A stretch of 64,000 nt of DNA from the NCBI GenBank assembly GCA_934692625.1, contig CAKUUC010000002.1, positions 1-64,000 of the forward strand. The letters run 5' to 3'. The stretch is from an uncultured Candidatus Melainabacteria bacterium. GTDB taxonomy: Bacteria; Cyanobacteriota; Vampirovibrionia; Gastranaerophilales; Gastranaerophilaceae. This document shows, one piece after another, positions 43,623 to 50,540 of this stretch. The notes under the pieces were generated by a model. That model had not been told where the DNA came from. It made no database searches and saw only the letters and a list, made by a program, of their open reading frames with translations. How positions within the stretch are numbered: position 1 is the first letter of the stretch; every line of letters begins with the position of its first letter. Position numbers and translations under genes: made by a program.

Positions 43623-43639
43623 CGGAGAGGGTGGGATTC
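43552..43639. repeat. 88-bp direct repeat B, overlapping intact tRNA-Ser
   Basis: The second copy, offset by 163 bp from repeat A with no gaps. Its right end runs into the intact tRNA-Ser gene. Confidence 0.8.
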
Positions 43640-43710
43640 GAACCCACGGAAAGCTTAACGCCTTCACGGACTTTCGAGGTCTGCACCTTAAACCACTCGG
43701 ACACCTCTCC
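43623..43710 (-). tRNA. tRNA-Ser, anticodon CGA
   Basis: The minus strand reads GGAGAGGTGTCCGAGTGG at the 5' end and GGTTCGAATCCCACC in the T-arm, closing with CCTCTCC. A long variable arm identifies a class II tRNA of the Ser type. The anticodon loop is CTCGAAA, giving CGA (reads UCG). The acceptor stem is perfect with G as discriminator, and CCA is not encoded. The anticodon stem, as I align it, has one A-C mismatch at the second pair. It is adjacent to the integrase footprint. Confidence 0.93.
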
Positions 43711-43780
43711 TTACATTTTCAGTATGGCAGAAAAAGCAAAATTTATCAATTTATTAATATATCTTTGGTTGCAGAAATTT

Positions 43781-43811
43781 AAAAGCAGACTTTTGGAGAA
43801 AGTCTGCTTTT
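43781..43811. terminator. Terminator hairpin
   Basis: AAAAGCAGACTTT, a five-base loop, then AAAGTCTGCTTTT. Both ends carry runs suited to termination on either strand. It separates the 43838 gene (minus) from the tRNA. Confidence 0.85.
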
Positions 43812-43837
43812 TGTAGGAAAAGTATTTTGGGAATTAA

Positions 43838-44560
43838 TTATGCTGCTTGTTGAGCGATTGCTTGTTGTTCAGGGGTAATTGTTTGCTCTTGGGGTGTTGG
43901 TTGTTGTGGTGATTGAGCGACTTGTTGCGGGGCTGGAGTGTCGTTTTTACCGAAGATGTTACTTAATAATGAGCCGATGCCAAAACCTGCAAGCCCAATG
44001 ATTGGACAAGTTACAGCCATTTGTTTCCAGTTTATCGCTTTCAATACACTTGGATTTTTAATAGCAGAAATTAGTTTGTCTGCAAGTGGGGTTAAGGCGC
44101 CGATGATTGCACCGCCGGCTTTCCAAGATATTCCGCTTGAGTTTTTATTTTGGTCTTTTGGAACCAAATAGTTATCAAGTTCGCTCAAATTTGGTTGTTG
44201 TTGTGCGCCTTGCATAGAAATATCTTGCGCCCCGTTGTTTTGTGTTGGCACTGCTTGAGGGGCAGTTTGTTGAGGAACACTTTGGGCTTGTTGTTGAGGG
44301 GCTGTTTTTACGATAGATTGAGTATTTGGGTCATACGATAGTGAATTAAAATCCATACCTGACATCATTATGTCATCTTGAAAATTGCTGTTTGATTGAA
44401 AAGGTGAAGAGAACACTGAATTAGTGTTGTTCAAACCAAAAGGATCCGAACCTGCCCAAATAGAATTGTTCGCTACAGGATTGCTAACTGGTGTGGTTGT
44501 TGCAGCTGGAATTTGAGTTGTTGCTGCTACATTTGTGTTTAAATTAACTGCGTCTGTCAT
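43838..44560 (-). CDS. Gln/Pro-rich protein with one hydrophobic segment
   Basis: A 240-residue low-complexity protein. Residues 1-130 are rich in Ala, Thr, Asn, Gln and Pro. Residues 140-205 form a Gly-rich hydrophobic region (AGGAIIGALTPLADKLI; PIIGLAGFGIGSLLSNIFG), and the tail is again Gln/Pro/Ala-rich. The layout suggests a membrane-anchored protein with disordered flanks. No family is recognised. Monocistronic; divergent from dnaB. Confidence 0.65.
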   Translation of the reverse strand: MTDAVNLNTNVAATTQIPAATTTPVSNPVANNSIWAGSDPFGLNNTNSVFSSPFQSNSNFQDDIMMSGMDFNSLSYDPNTQSIVKTAPQQQAQSVPQQTAPQAVPTQNNGAQDISMQGAQQQPNLSELDNYLVPKDQNKNSSGISWKAGGAIIGALTPLADKLISAIKNPSVLKAINWKQMAVTCPIIGLAGFGIGSLLSNIFGKNDTPAPQQVAQSPQQPTPQEQTITPEQQAIAQQAA

Positions 44561-44807
44561 ACTTATACCTTCCTACAAAAATAAATAACTAACCTTAACC
44601 TTTAACTATATATATAAAGTATTTTTGTGAGCGAAAATTTCTCAAATTTGATAATCTTGTTACAAAACTTAATTGAATTTTTATAATTCTGTTTTGGGAA
44701 TAAAGAGTGGGGAATGGTGGAAATTTTTTATTTTAATTTGTGACAGTTTGTTACAGTGAATGGATTTTCGAGTTTTCGTGTATTAGGATATTTACAAGGG
44801 GGATATC

Positions 44808-46199
44808 ATGCCGGCAAAAACAGTTGATTCAAAAAGAAAGATAGATGAAAATTTAATTCCACAAAATATAGAGGCAGAACAGGCGGTGCTGGGGGCAATT
44901 TTGGTTAACCCTGAAACTTTGGCAAAGATTTCAGATACCTTGTTGCCGGTAAGTTTTTATAAACCTGCTCACAGATACATTTTTGAGGCGATGTTGCAAC
45001 TGTTTAATAACAATGATGTAATAGATATTGTATCTGTTTCTGACGTGTTGAATTATAGCGGAAAGTTGGAGGCTGTTGGAGGTAGAGCGTATATTAATGA
45101 TTTGGTAGAAAATACGATTACCACGACAAATATTGCGTATTATGCCAAAATTATTCAAGAAAAAGCGGTTAAGAGAAGATTAATCAATGCAGGTTCTGAA
45201 ATTGTTAGTAAGGGGTATGATTTGGAACCTAGCGACAGGTCGTTAGAAGAGGCTGAACGGTTGATTTTTGAAATCGGTTCAAGCAAGGCTACGGCTGATT
45301 TGAAACACGTAAAAGATTTGGTCTTGGACACTTGGGAAAATATTGAATACAGATATGAACATAAGGATGAACTTTCAGGATTAAGGACAGATTTTACAGA
45401 ATTAGATTCTATGATGAATGGGTTGCATCGTTCTGATTTGATAATTTTGGCGGCACGTCCTGCGATGGGAAAAACCGCATTTGCACTGAACATTGCTCAA
45501 AACGTTGCGATAAAAGAGAAAGTTCCGGTTTGTATATTTTCTCTTGAAATGTCCGCTTCGCAGTTGGTACAGAGAATGTTGTGTTCGTATGCTGAAGTTG
45601 ATTCACAGCGCTTGAAAACAGGTAATATGTTGCCACAGGATTGGGAAAATTTGTCTGCTGCGATGAATGATTTTAGCCAAGCGCCGATTTATATTGATGA
45701 TACGAGTGGTTGTACGTTGACTGATATTCGTACAAAGTGTAGAAGGTTAAAAACTCAACAAAAAGATTTGGGTTTGATTGTAATTGACTACTTGCAGTTG
45801 ATGGAAGGTGGCGGAAAGGATGACCGTTTGCAACAAATTTCTGCAATATCCAGAGGTTTGAAAATTTTGGCAAAAGAACTTGATGTTCCGATTATTACGT
45901 TGTCTCAGTTATCTCGTGCGGTAGAAAGTCGTAATGATAAACGTCCGATGTTGTCGGATTTGAGAGAATCAGGGTCAATCGAACAAGATGCCGATATTGT
46001 AATGTTTATTTATCGTGAGGATTACTATAATAAGGCTGAATCGGAAGAGGAAGAGAATGTAAAAGCGACATCAAAAGGTTTGTCGGAAGTTATTATTGCA
46101 AAACACAGAAACGGACCTGTAGGAACGATTAAATTGTTGTTCCAAGGCAATATTACGAAATTCAAGAACCCAATTGAACAAGCATTTGATGCGTTTTAA
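44808..46199 (+). CDS. dnaB: Replicative DNA helicase
   Basis: A 463-residue hexameric helicase that unwinds DNA ahead of the replication fork. The N-terminal DnaB domain (residues 15-115: NIEAEQAVLGAILVNPETL) binds primase. The RecA-like domain has Walker A A-R-P-A-M-G-K-T-A, Walker B L-I-V-I-D-Y-L-Q-L and the D-L-R-E-S-G-S-I-E-Q-D-A-D motif. No intein interrupts it. AAGGGGG precedes the ATG. A terminator-like hairpin follows at 46377. Confidence 0.96.
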   Translation: MPAKTVDSKRKIDENLIPQNIEAEQAVLGAILVNPETLAKISDTLLPVSFYKPAHRYIFEAMLQLFNNNDVIDIVSVSDVLNYSGKLEAVGGRAYINDLVENTITTTNIAYYAKIIQEKAVKRRLINAGSEIVSKGYDLEPSDRSLEEAERLIFEIGSSKATADLKHVKDLVLDTWENIEYRYEHKDELSGLRTDFTELDSMMNGLHRSDLIILAARPAMGKTAFALNIAQNVAIKEKVPVCIFSLEMSASQLVQRMLCSYAEVDSQRLKTGNMLPQDWENLSAAMNDFSQAPIYIDDTSGCTLTDIRTKCRRLKTQQKDLGLIVIDYLQLMEGGGKDDRLQQISAISRGLKILAKELDVPIITLSQLSRAVESRNDKRPMLSDLRESGSIEQDADIVMFIYREDYYNKAESEEEENVKATSKGLSEVIIAKHRNGPVGTIKLLFQGNITKFKNPIEQAFDAF

Positions 46200-46221
46200 T
46201 GTTGTTGTGGCGCATTATAGA

Positions 46222-46325
46222 AAACCTTGCAAGGTACACCAAATAGTCATTCCGGACAAGCACGAGCAGAGTGCGCAACGAAGTGAAGGCACGTTTAGTG
46301 CGAGTGCGAAAGATCCGGAATCTGT
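46222..46325. repeat. Dispersed repeat, copy 1
   Basis: Contains ACCTTGCAAGG, then CACCAAATAGTCATTCCGGA, then CACGAGCA, CGAAGTGAAGGCACG and a closing TCCGGAATCTGT. The same modules recur at 47874-47990, 48130-48222 and 48423-48522. The outer parts (GTCATTCCGGA and TCCGGAATC) are inverted. Confidence 0.65.
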
Positions 46326-46336
46326 TTGTAATGTAG

Positions 46337-46356
46337 GTTGGCATTGCGATGCCAAC
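46337..46356. repeat. Perfect GTTGGCAT hairpin
   Basis: GTTGGCAT, TGCG, ATGCCAAC. A related hairpin, TTGGCA with TGCCAA, lies at 46428-46444 at the end of the Xre gene. The same GCCAAC/GTTGGC half-sites form the dyad at 46836-46860 on the other side of that gene. Confidence 0.6.
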
Positions 46357-46376
46357 AGCGTTATTCCTCAAAAAAA

Positions 46377-46400
46377 ATCCGAAAAAGTATTTTTTCGGAT
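46377..46400 (+). terminator. Terminator-like hairpin
   Basis: ATCCGAAAAA, GTAT, TTTTTCGGAT. It lies between the convergent dnaB and Xre genes and probably ends one or both transcripts. Confidence 0.6.
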
Positions 46401-46445
46401 AAGTGTTGTATGTAAAATCTTTAAAAATTGGCATAGCGTGCCAAG

Positions 46446-46775
46446 TTATGAAAATTGTTCTCTTGCAACTGATATCAATCTGTAATATGTTGCTAAATCT
46501 TTTGCTGATGCACTTTTTATAGCCAAAATCAGTTCATTTTGTAACGCTTTTGAGGGCTTGAAATGTTCGAAATCAAACAATTCTTTTATCGCAATGTTAA
46601 AAAATGTTGCGAGTTTTTCAATATTTTCTTCTTTGGGAAATTGGCAGCCATTTTCGAGTTTGCAGAGGTTTGTAGTTTCCATACCAATGGCTTCGGCAAG
46701 TTGGGCTTGCGTAAGGTGTTTGCTCTTACGAAGTTCCCTAATTCTAAGTCCTAAAAGTTTGCTGAGTTGTGCCAT
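46446..46775 (-). CDS. Xre-family regulator beside pilin gene
   Basis: A 109-residue protein. Residues 8-65 are a canonical HTH_3 domain (LGLRIRELRKSKHLTQAQLA, then T-N-L-C-K-L-E-N-G, and ENIEKLATFFN). The C-terminal 40 residues are helical, probably for dimerisation. GAGGG precedes the ATG. It is divergent from the pilin gene at 46951, whose promoter holds a 6-bp dyad. By position it is the likely repressor or activator of that pilin and of itself. Confidence 0.88.
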   Translation of the reverse strand: MAQLSKLLGLRIRELRKSKHLTQAQLAEAIGMETTNLCKLENGCQFPKEENIEKLATFFNIAIKELFDFEHFKPSKALQNELILAIKSASAKDLATYYRLISVAREQFS

Positions 46776-46835
46776 TTTCTACCCTCTATGTTTTTGATTA
46801 TCTCATACATTTAGTTTAATAAAATGATATAATAA

Positions 46836-46875
46836 GCCAACATGTATTGACAAAGTTGGCACGATACGACATAAT
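46836..46875 (+). promoter_or_regulatory. Pilin promoter with GCCAAC/GTTGGC dyad
   Basis: TTGACA at 46847-46852, a 17-bp spacer and CATAAT at 46870-46875 make a strong promoter. GCCAAC (46836-46841) and GTTGGC (46855-46860) are a perfect dyad centred on the -35 hexamer. The leader to the ATG at 46951 is about 70 bases. Confidence 0.75.
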
Positions 46876-46950
46876 AATATTATAAGAGTTATTATCCGAA
46901 AGGATTAATAAATTAGTTGTATGTTGTATGTAAAAGAAAGGAATTTCAAC

Positions 46951-47718
46951 ATGAGAACAAAAAGATTCGGTTTTACTTTGGCAGAAGTATTGATTACTTT
47001 GGGTATTATTGGTGTAGTTGCAGCAATGACTATCCCTACATTGATTTCAAACACAAATAGCGCAAAGTTTAAATCACAATACAAAAAGACATTGTCAACA
47101 TTGAACCAAGCTGCATTGATGGCTACTGCTCAATATGACTTAGACTATGCTTCAATTACAGGTTCCGGAACATGTAATGCTTCTTCAAAACCTGATGAAG
47201 TAGCAAACGTTTGTGCATTGTTTAATGGTTCATTATCAGGTATTTCATATTTAGGTAAACTAACAACTATTAAAGTTGCTTCGAATGCATCAGGTAAAGG
47301 TGAGGATGCCGGTTATAAGCCAACATTGACTTCAAAGCTTGCAACTACAAATATGGAGGCTATCCAATTAGCCGATGGTTCTATGGTTGTTTATAATCCA
47401 AAAATGGCTGGCTGTACATTAGGAGTTGGTGGTGATGTTACTGCTTTAGCCGCACAAGGAACGCCAGCTACTGAAGGAAAAGAGGCAGTTGCAGGCTCTA
47501 GTTGTTATGGTTTTATTGATGTAAACGGTACAACTTTACCTAACAAAGAAGTTACATGTAGTACAGCAAAATCCACTACGGTTTCATCTACTGTTGGTGA
47601 TTGTGTTGTAAGAAACAACGCTACAGATATGGGCGATGTATTCCCTGTTGTGTTCCACGATGGTACTGTTGAACCTATCACAAACGCTGCAAGATACGTT
47701 TTGAATCAATCTAAATAG
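46951..47718 (+). CDS. Prepilin-type pilin/pseudopilin, type A
   Basis: A 255-residue prepilin. The start at 46951 follows AAAGGA. The leader MRTKRFG is cut before FTLAEVLITLGIIGVVAAMT, with Glu at +5. The globular part has G-F-I-D-V-N-G-T-T-L-P-N and the tail D-V-F-P-V-V-F-H-D-G-T-V-E-P...N-A-A-R-Y-V, closely matching the pilin at 4525. Paired cysteines frame the last third. It is rich in Ala, Thr and Ser with few charged residues, like an abundant surface pilin. Codon choice is more uniform than in its neighbours, which suggests strong expression. Confidence 0.87.
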   Translation: MRTKRFGFTLAEVLITLGIIGVVAAMTIPTLISNTNSAKFKSQYKKTLSTLNQAALMATAQYDLDYASITGSGTCNASSKPDEVANVCALFNGSLSGISYLGKLTTIKVASNASGKGEDAGYKPTLTSKLATTNMEAIQLADGSMVVYNPKMAGCTLGVGGDVTALAAQGTPATEGKEAVAGSSCYGFIDVNGTTLPNKEVTCSTAKSTTVSSTVGDCVVRNNATDMGDVFPVVFHDGTVEPITNAARYVLNQSK

Positions 47719-47873
47719 GTAATTTCTAAACCCTCCCCTTGAGGGAGGGTCGAAATCTGTGATTTCGGGGTGGGGTTAAAAACGTCAGTTATAATGGTTT
47801 TACAGAAGTGCCAGATTCTGAATAACAAGAAAATTTATTTGCTCATTACATTCGCAAAAATTTTCTAAGTTTT

Positions 47874-47990
47874 CAGAATGACGAAAGTGTTGTCAGCCCC
47901 ACCAAAAGTCACTCTGAATAAGCACGAGCGCAAGTGCTGAAAACGAAGTGAAGGCACGTTTAATGCGAGTGCGAAGGAGCCAGAATCTGT
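47874..47990. repeat. Dispersed repeat, copy 2
   Basis: Contains CAGAATGACGAAAG, AGTCACTCTGAATAAGCACG, GAAGTGAAGGCACG, TGCGAGTGCGAAG and CAGAATCTGT. It matches copy 1 module by module, with small insertions. Confidence 0.65.
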
Positions 47991-48050
47991 TACAAATTTG
48001 CTCAGTAAAAGCAAAATAAAAAGACTTATTTAATAAACATACGTTTTAAT

Positions 48051-48089
48051 GTGTCATTAGAAATTCACCTTTCTTATGACACTTTTTTT
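48051..48089 (+). terminator. Strong intrinsic terminator
   Basis: A 13-bp stem with one mismatch (GTGTCATTAGAAA against TTTCTTATGACAC) is followed by seven T. It lies 330 bp beyond the pilin gene, so either the pilin mRNA has a long 3' end or an unannotated small RNA ends here. Confidence 0.8.
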
Positions 48090-48099
48090 ATGTTTACCT

Positions 48100-48121
48100 G
48101 TCAGGCAATGCCTGACCTACG
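48100..48121. repeat. 22-bp palindromic element, copy 1
   Basis: GTCAGGCAATGCCTGAC followed by CTACG; the same 22 bases recur at 48555-48576. The 17-base core is a perfect hairpin (GTCAGGCA/TGCCTGAC). Confidence 0.7.
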
Positions 48122-48129
48122 ACTACTTA

Positions 48130-48222
48130 CTACGCAATTAAAATTGCTTGATTTTTAATTTTTTCAGAATGACGAAAGCCTTGCTAAGCACACCGAATAG
48201 TCATTCTGAACTTGATTCAGAA
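48130..48222. repeat. Dispersed repeat, copy 3
   Basis: It begins CTACGCAATTAAAATTGCTT, continues with TTCAGAATGACGAAAGCCTT, then CACCGAATAGTCATTCTGAA and TTCAGAATCT. It is nearly identical over its first 75 bases to 48423-48500. Confidence 0.7.
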
Positions 48223-48422
48223 TCTCTTTAATAATCAAAATAAAACAAAAAATTAAGCCACTAAAATCCTGTTAAACCTTGCCATGAAGAGACCCTGAAA
48301 CCAGTTCAGGGTGACCTTTTTGTTTGTTTTTGCCCAGATTGTTACAAAGCGAACCAACGAACCTGAGGTGAGTTGTGTGAGTCTGTATGCGTAGGCGAAG
48401 CCGAAGAAGAATAAGGTAAAAT

Positions 48423-48522
48423 CTACGCAATTAAAAATTGCTTGATTTTTAATCTTTTCAGAATGACGAAAGCCTTGCAATGCACATCTAATAGTCATTC
48501 CGGCCTCCGAGCTGGAATCTGT
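48423..48522. repeat. Dispersed repeat, copy 4
   Basis: The same order of modules as copy 3, with single-base differences and an alternate 3' part (ATTCCGGCCTCCGAGCTGGA then ATCTGT). Confidence 0.7.
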
Positions 48523-48554
48523 TTCTTTTTGTGTTTAACGGCATAATTCAACGT

Positions 48555-48576
48555 GTCAGGCAATGCCTGACCTACG
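48555..48576. repeat. 22-bp palindromic element, copy 2
   Basis: Identical to 48100-48121. Confidence 0.7.
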
Positions 48577-48616
48577 TTTAGGAGCTGAAATTTGTGTTCA
48601 ATGTTGAAATGTATCC

Positions 48617-50425
48617 TTATATCACGTTTTCGCTATCGTTATTTTCAACGAGTGACAAGTCAATCGGTAACGAAAATCCAAATGTTGAACCGTGGTTTGG
48701 TTTTGAATTAACAAAGACGTGTCCGTTATGGTGTTTTTCAATAGTTGTTTTTACCAAATGTAAGCCTAAGCCGGTACCTTTTACGCTATGGGTTTTATTT
48801 TCAACTCTATAAAATCTTTCAAATACTTTCTTTTGAAATTCCGGTGCGATGCCGATTCCCTCATCGCGCACTGTAACCGTAACCAAATTTTTGTCTGTTT
48901 CTTTATACAATTTCACTTTGATTGTAGAATCTTGCGGAGCGTATTTTATCGCATTAGACAAGTAATTTGTCAATGCTCTTGCGATACTGTCGTAGTTGAA
49001 CATCAACAGCGGAATATCAGGCTCTTTTTCTACTTCAATTTTTAAATTATGTTCTTTTAGCAAAACTTCTACCTGAGAAACGCAAGCATCAACAAGTTGC
49101 GAAATATCGTTTTCTGATTTTTCAATTTTAGCGTTCGAATCTAGTCTTGAAAAATCCAAAATATCATTAACCATACTATTTAGTCGTATAATTTCGGTGT
49201 TAATAGTTCCGATGAATTCTTTTTGGGTTTCGTAGTCAAACTCGTTGCCGTAATTATATAACGTATCAATATAACTTCTCAAAACAGTTACAGGTGTTCT
49301 TAATTCGTGGGAAACATTCGAGATAAATTGTGATTTCATCTGATCCATTTCGGTTTCTCTTGTAACATCAATCAATACAATAATGTACCCTAAGTAGTCA
49401 TTGCTTTGCGAAAACATTGGTGAAATTATTGATTTTATTACTCTGCCGTCAATCTTAATATTGAATGTTACCGGTTTGGAAGATTTTTCTCCAAGTGACA
49501 AGTTTTTGTATTCTTTGATTTTTTCAGCAAAACAATATTCGCCTTCTGTGTCAACGTATTGTTGAATATCTGTGTTAAGAAGTTGGTCATCTTGCAAAGC
49601 CAAAAGTTCTTTCGCGTGGTTATTAAGTAGGACAACGTTATCGTTATTATCGCAAACGACAACCCCGTTGACTATGCTCATCAATACCGCTTCAAGTTTG
49701 TTGCGTTCAAGTGTTAATTGTTCGACGTTTTGTTCTTCGTAAACATTCAATCTCACTGACATATCGTTAAATGCGTTGAACAAATCCCTAACTTCTTCGC
49801 TTACGTCTTTGCCTTCTATTCTGTAGCCAAATTCGCCTGATGAAATTCTATGAACTCCATCTTGCAAAATTCTCAATTCTCTTGTTATTAAATAAGTATT
49901 TATAAGAATTACAAAAGCAAATACCAACCAAACAATTGCAAATACAAACAATATTGACATTCTTGTTGTTGATGAAATTTTACTGATAAAAGAGCCTGAA
50001 AGTCCGATAGTAACTGAACCTATTGTCGTATCTGTTCTATAATCTATCATTGGCGATGATACTGAAATGCCACCTTTTTTTGAGGCTTTTGAAGTTTTTT
50101 CTTTTGCACTATAAATAACTTTTCCGTAGCTATCTCTGAATTCAATTGATACAATATCCGGATGCGCTTTTATAATTGAATCTGAATGTGATTTCAAAAT
50201 GCCTGAAATTTGTGATTTCGATGCATTTTTTGTAATTTCAACGCTTTCAATTGCCAAAGTTTTTGAGATAACTTGTCCAAAACTTTGGTATGCTTCGTTG
50301 ATGTTTTTCTGGATATTAACGATGGCAAATAGTGCAATCGCTATTATTAATAGTGTACTTAGTACCAGCCCGAATATAATTAATCTGTTTTGAGTTGTAA
50401 AACTCGGTCTTTTGCTCTCGTTCAT
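48617..50425 (-). CDS. Membrane sensor histidine kinase (PhoR/WalK layout)
   Basis: A 602-residue protein. Transmembrane helix 1 is near residues 12-34, followed by an extracytoplasmic sensor region of about 120 residues and helix 2 near 158-182. Then come a HAMP linker, a PAS domain (MSIVNGVVVCDNNDNVVLLN), and HisKA with F-I-S-N-V-S-H-E-L-R-T-P (phospho-accepting His). The HATPase has N-Y-L-S-N-A-I-K-Y, D-E-G-I-G-I and G-T-G-L-G-L. It autophosphorylates and passes phosphate to a response regulator, which is not adjacent, so it is an orphan here. The start codon lies six bases from a TG-A-TATAAT element, implying a leaderless mRNA. Confidence 0.93.
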   Translation of the reverse strand: MNESKRPSFTTQNRLIIFGLVLSTLLIIAIALFAIVNIQKNINEAYQSFGQVISKTLAIESVEITKNASKSQISGILKSHSDSIIKAHPDIVSIEFRDSYGKVIYSAKEKTSKASKKGGISVSSPMIDYRTDTTIGSVTIGLSGSFISKISSTTRMSILFVFAIVWLVFAFVILINTYLITRELRILQDGVHRISSGEFGYRIEGKDVSEEVRDLFNAFNDMSVRLNVYEEQNVEQLTLERNKLEAVLMSIVNGVVVCDNNDNVVLLNNHAKELLALQDDQLLNTDIQQYVDTEGEYCFAEKIKEYKNLSLGEKSSKPVTFNIKIDGRVIKSIISPMFSQSNDYLGYIIVLIDVTRETEMDQMKSQFISNVSHELRTPVTVLRSYIDTLYNYGNEFDYETQKEFIGTINTEIIRLNSMVNDILDFSRLDSNAKIEKSENDISQLVDACVSQVEVLLKEHNLKIEVEKEPDIPLLMFNYDSIARALTNYLSNAIKYAPQDSTIKVKLYKETDKNLVTVTVRDEGIGIAPEFQKKVFERFYRVENKTHSVKGTGLGLHLVKTTIEKHHNGHVFVNSKPNHGSTFGFSLPIDLSLVENNDSENVI

Positions 50426-50431
50426 AGTTCG

Positions 50432-50440
50432 ATTATATCA
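50432..50440 (-). promoter_or_regulatory. Extended -10 giving a leaderless kinase mRNA
   Basis: On the minus strand TG-A-TATAAT ends six bases before the ATG at 50425. A weak GTTCAT lies 17 bp upstream. No Shine-Dalgarno sequence can fit between them. Confidence 0.6.
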
Positions 50441-50485
50441 CATGAATATTTTTTATGAACAAAAATTTTGGGGTAATGATAAAAA

Positions 50486-50513
50486 ATGGCGAACTTCATT
50501 CGAAGTTCGCCAT
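50486..50513 (-). terminator. dnaK terminator
   Basis: A 12-bp perfect stem (ATGGCGAACTTC, loop ATTC, GAAGTTCGCCAT) followed on the minus strand by TTTTTTA. It ends the dnaK transcript before the kinase gene. Confidence 0.85.
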
Positions 50514-50540
50514 CACGATATTGTTTAAAGGTGAATTTGA

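Larger units (their letters stand above)
47719..48616. other. 898-bp gene-free region built of repeats
   Basis: No credible gene. It contains a CCCTCCC/GGGAGGG hairpin (47731-47749), a CGAAATC/GATTTCG hairpin (47751-47767), dispersed repeats at 47874-47990, 48130-48222 and 48423-48522, a strong terminator at 48051-48089, and two copies of a 22-bp element with GTCAGGCAATGCCTGAC (48100-48121 and 48555-48576). Confidence 0.75.

Noticed and set aside
43631..43816. 61-codon plus-strand frame
   Set aside because: It runs antisense through the tRNA-Ser gene and into a terminator.
48253..48498. 81-codon minus-strand frame
   Set aside because: It lies entirely in dispersed repeat modules, has no ribosome site and no protein-like composition.
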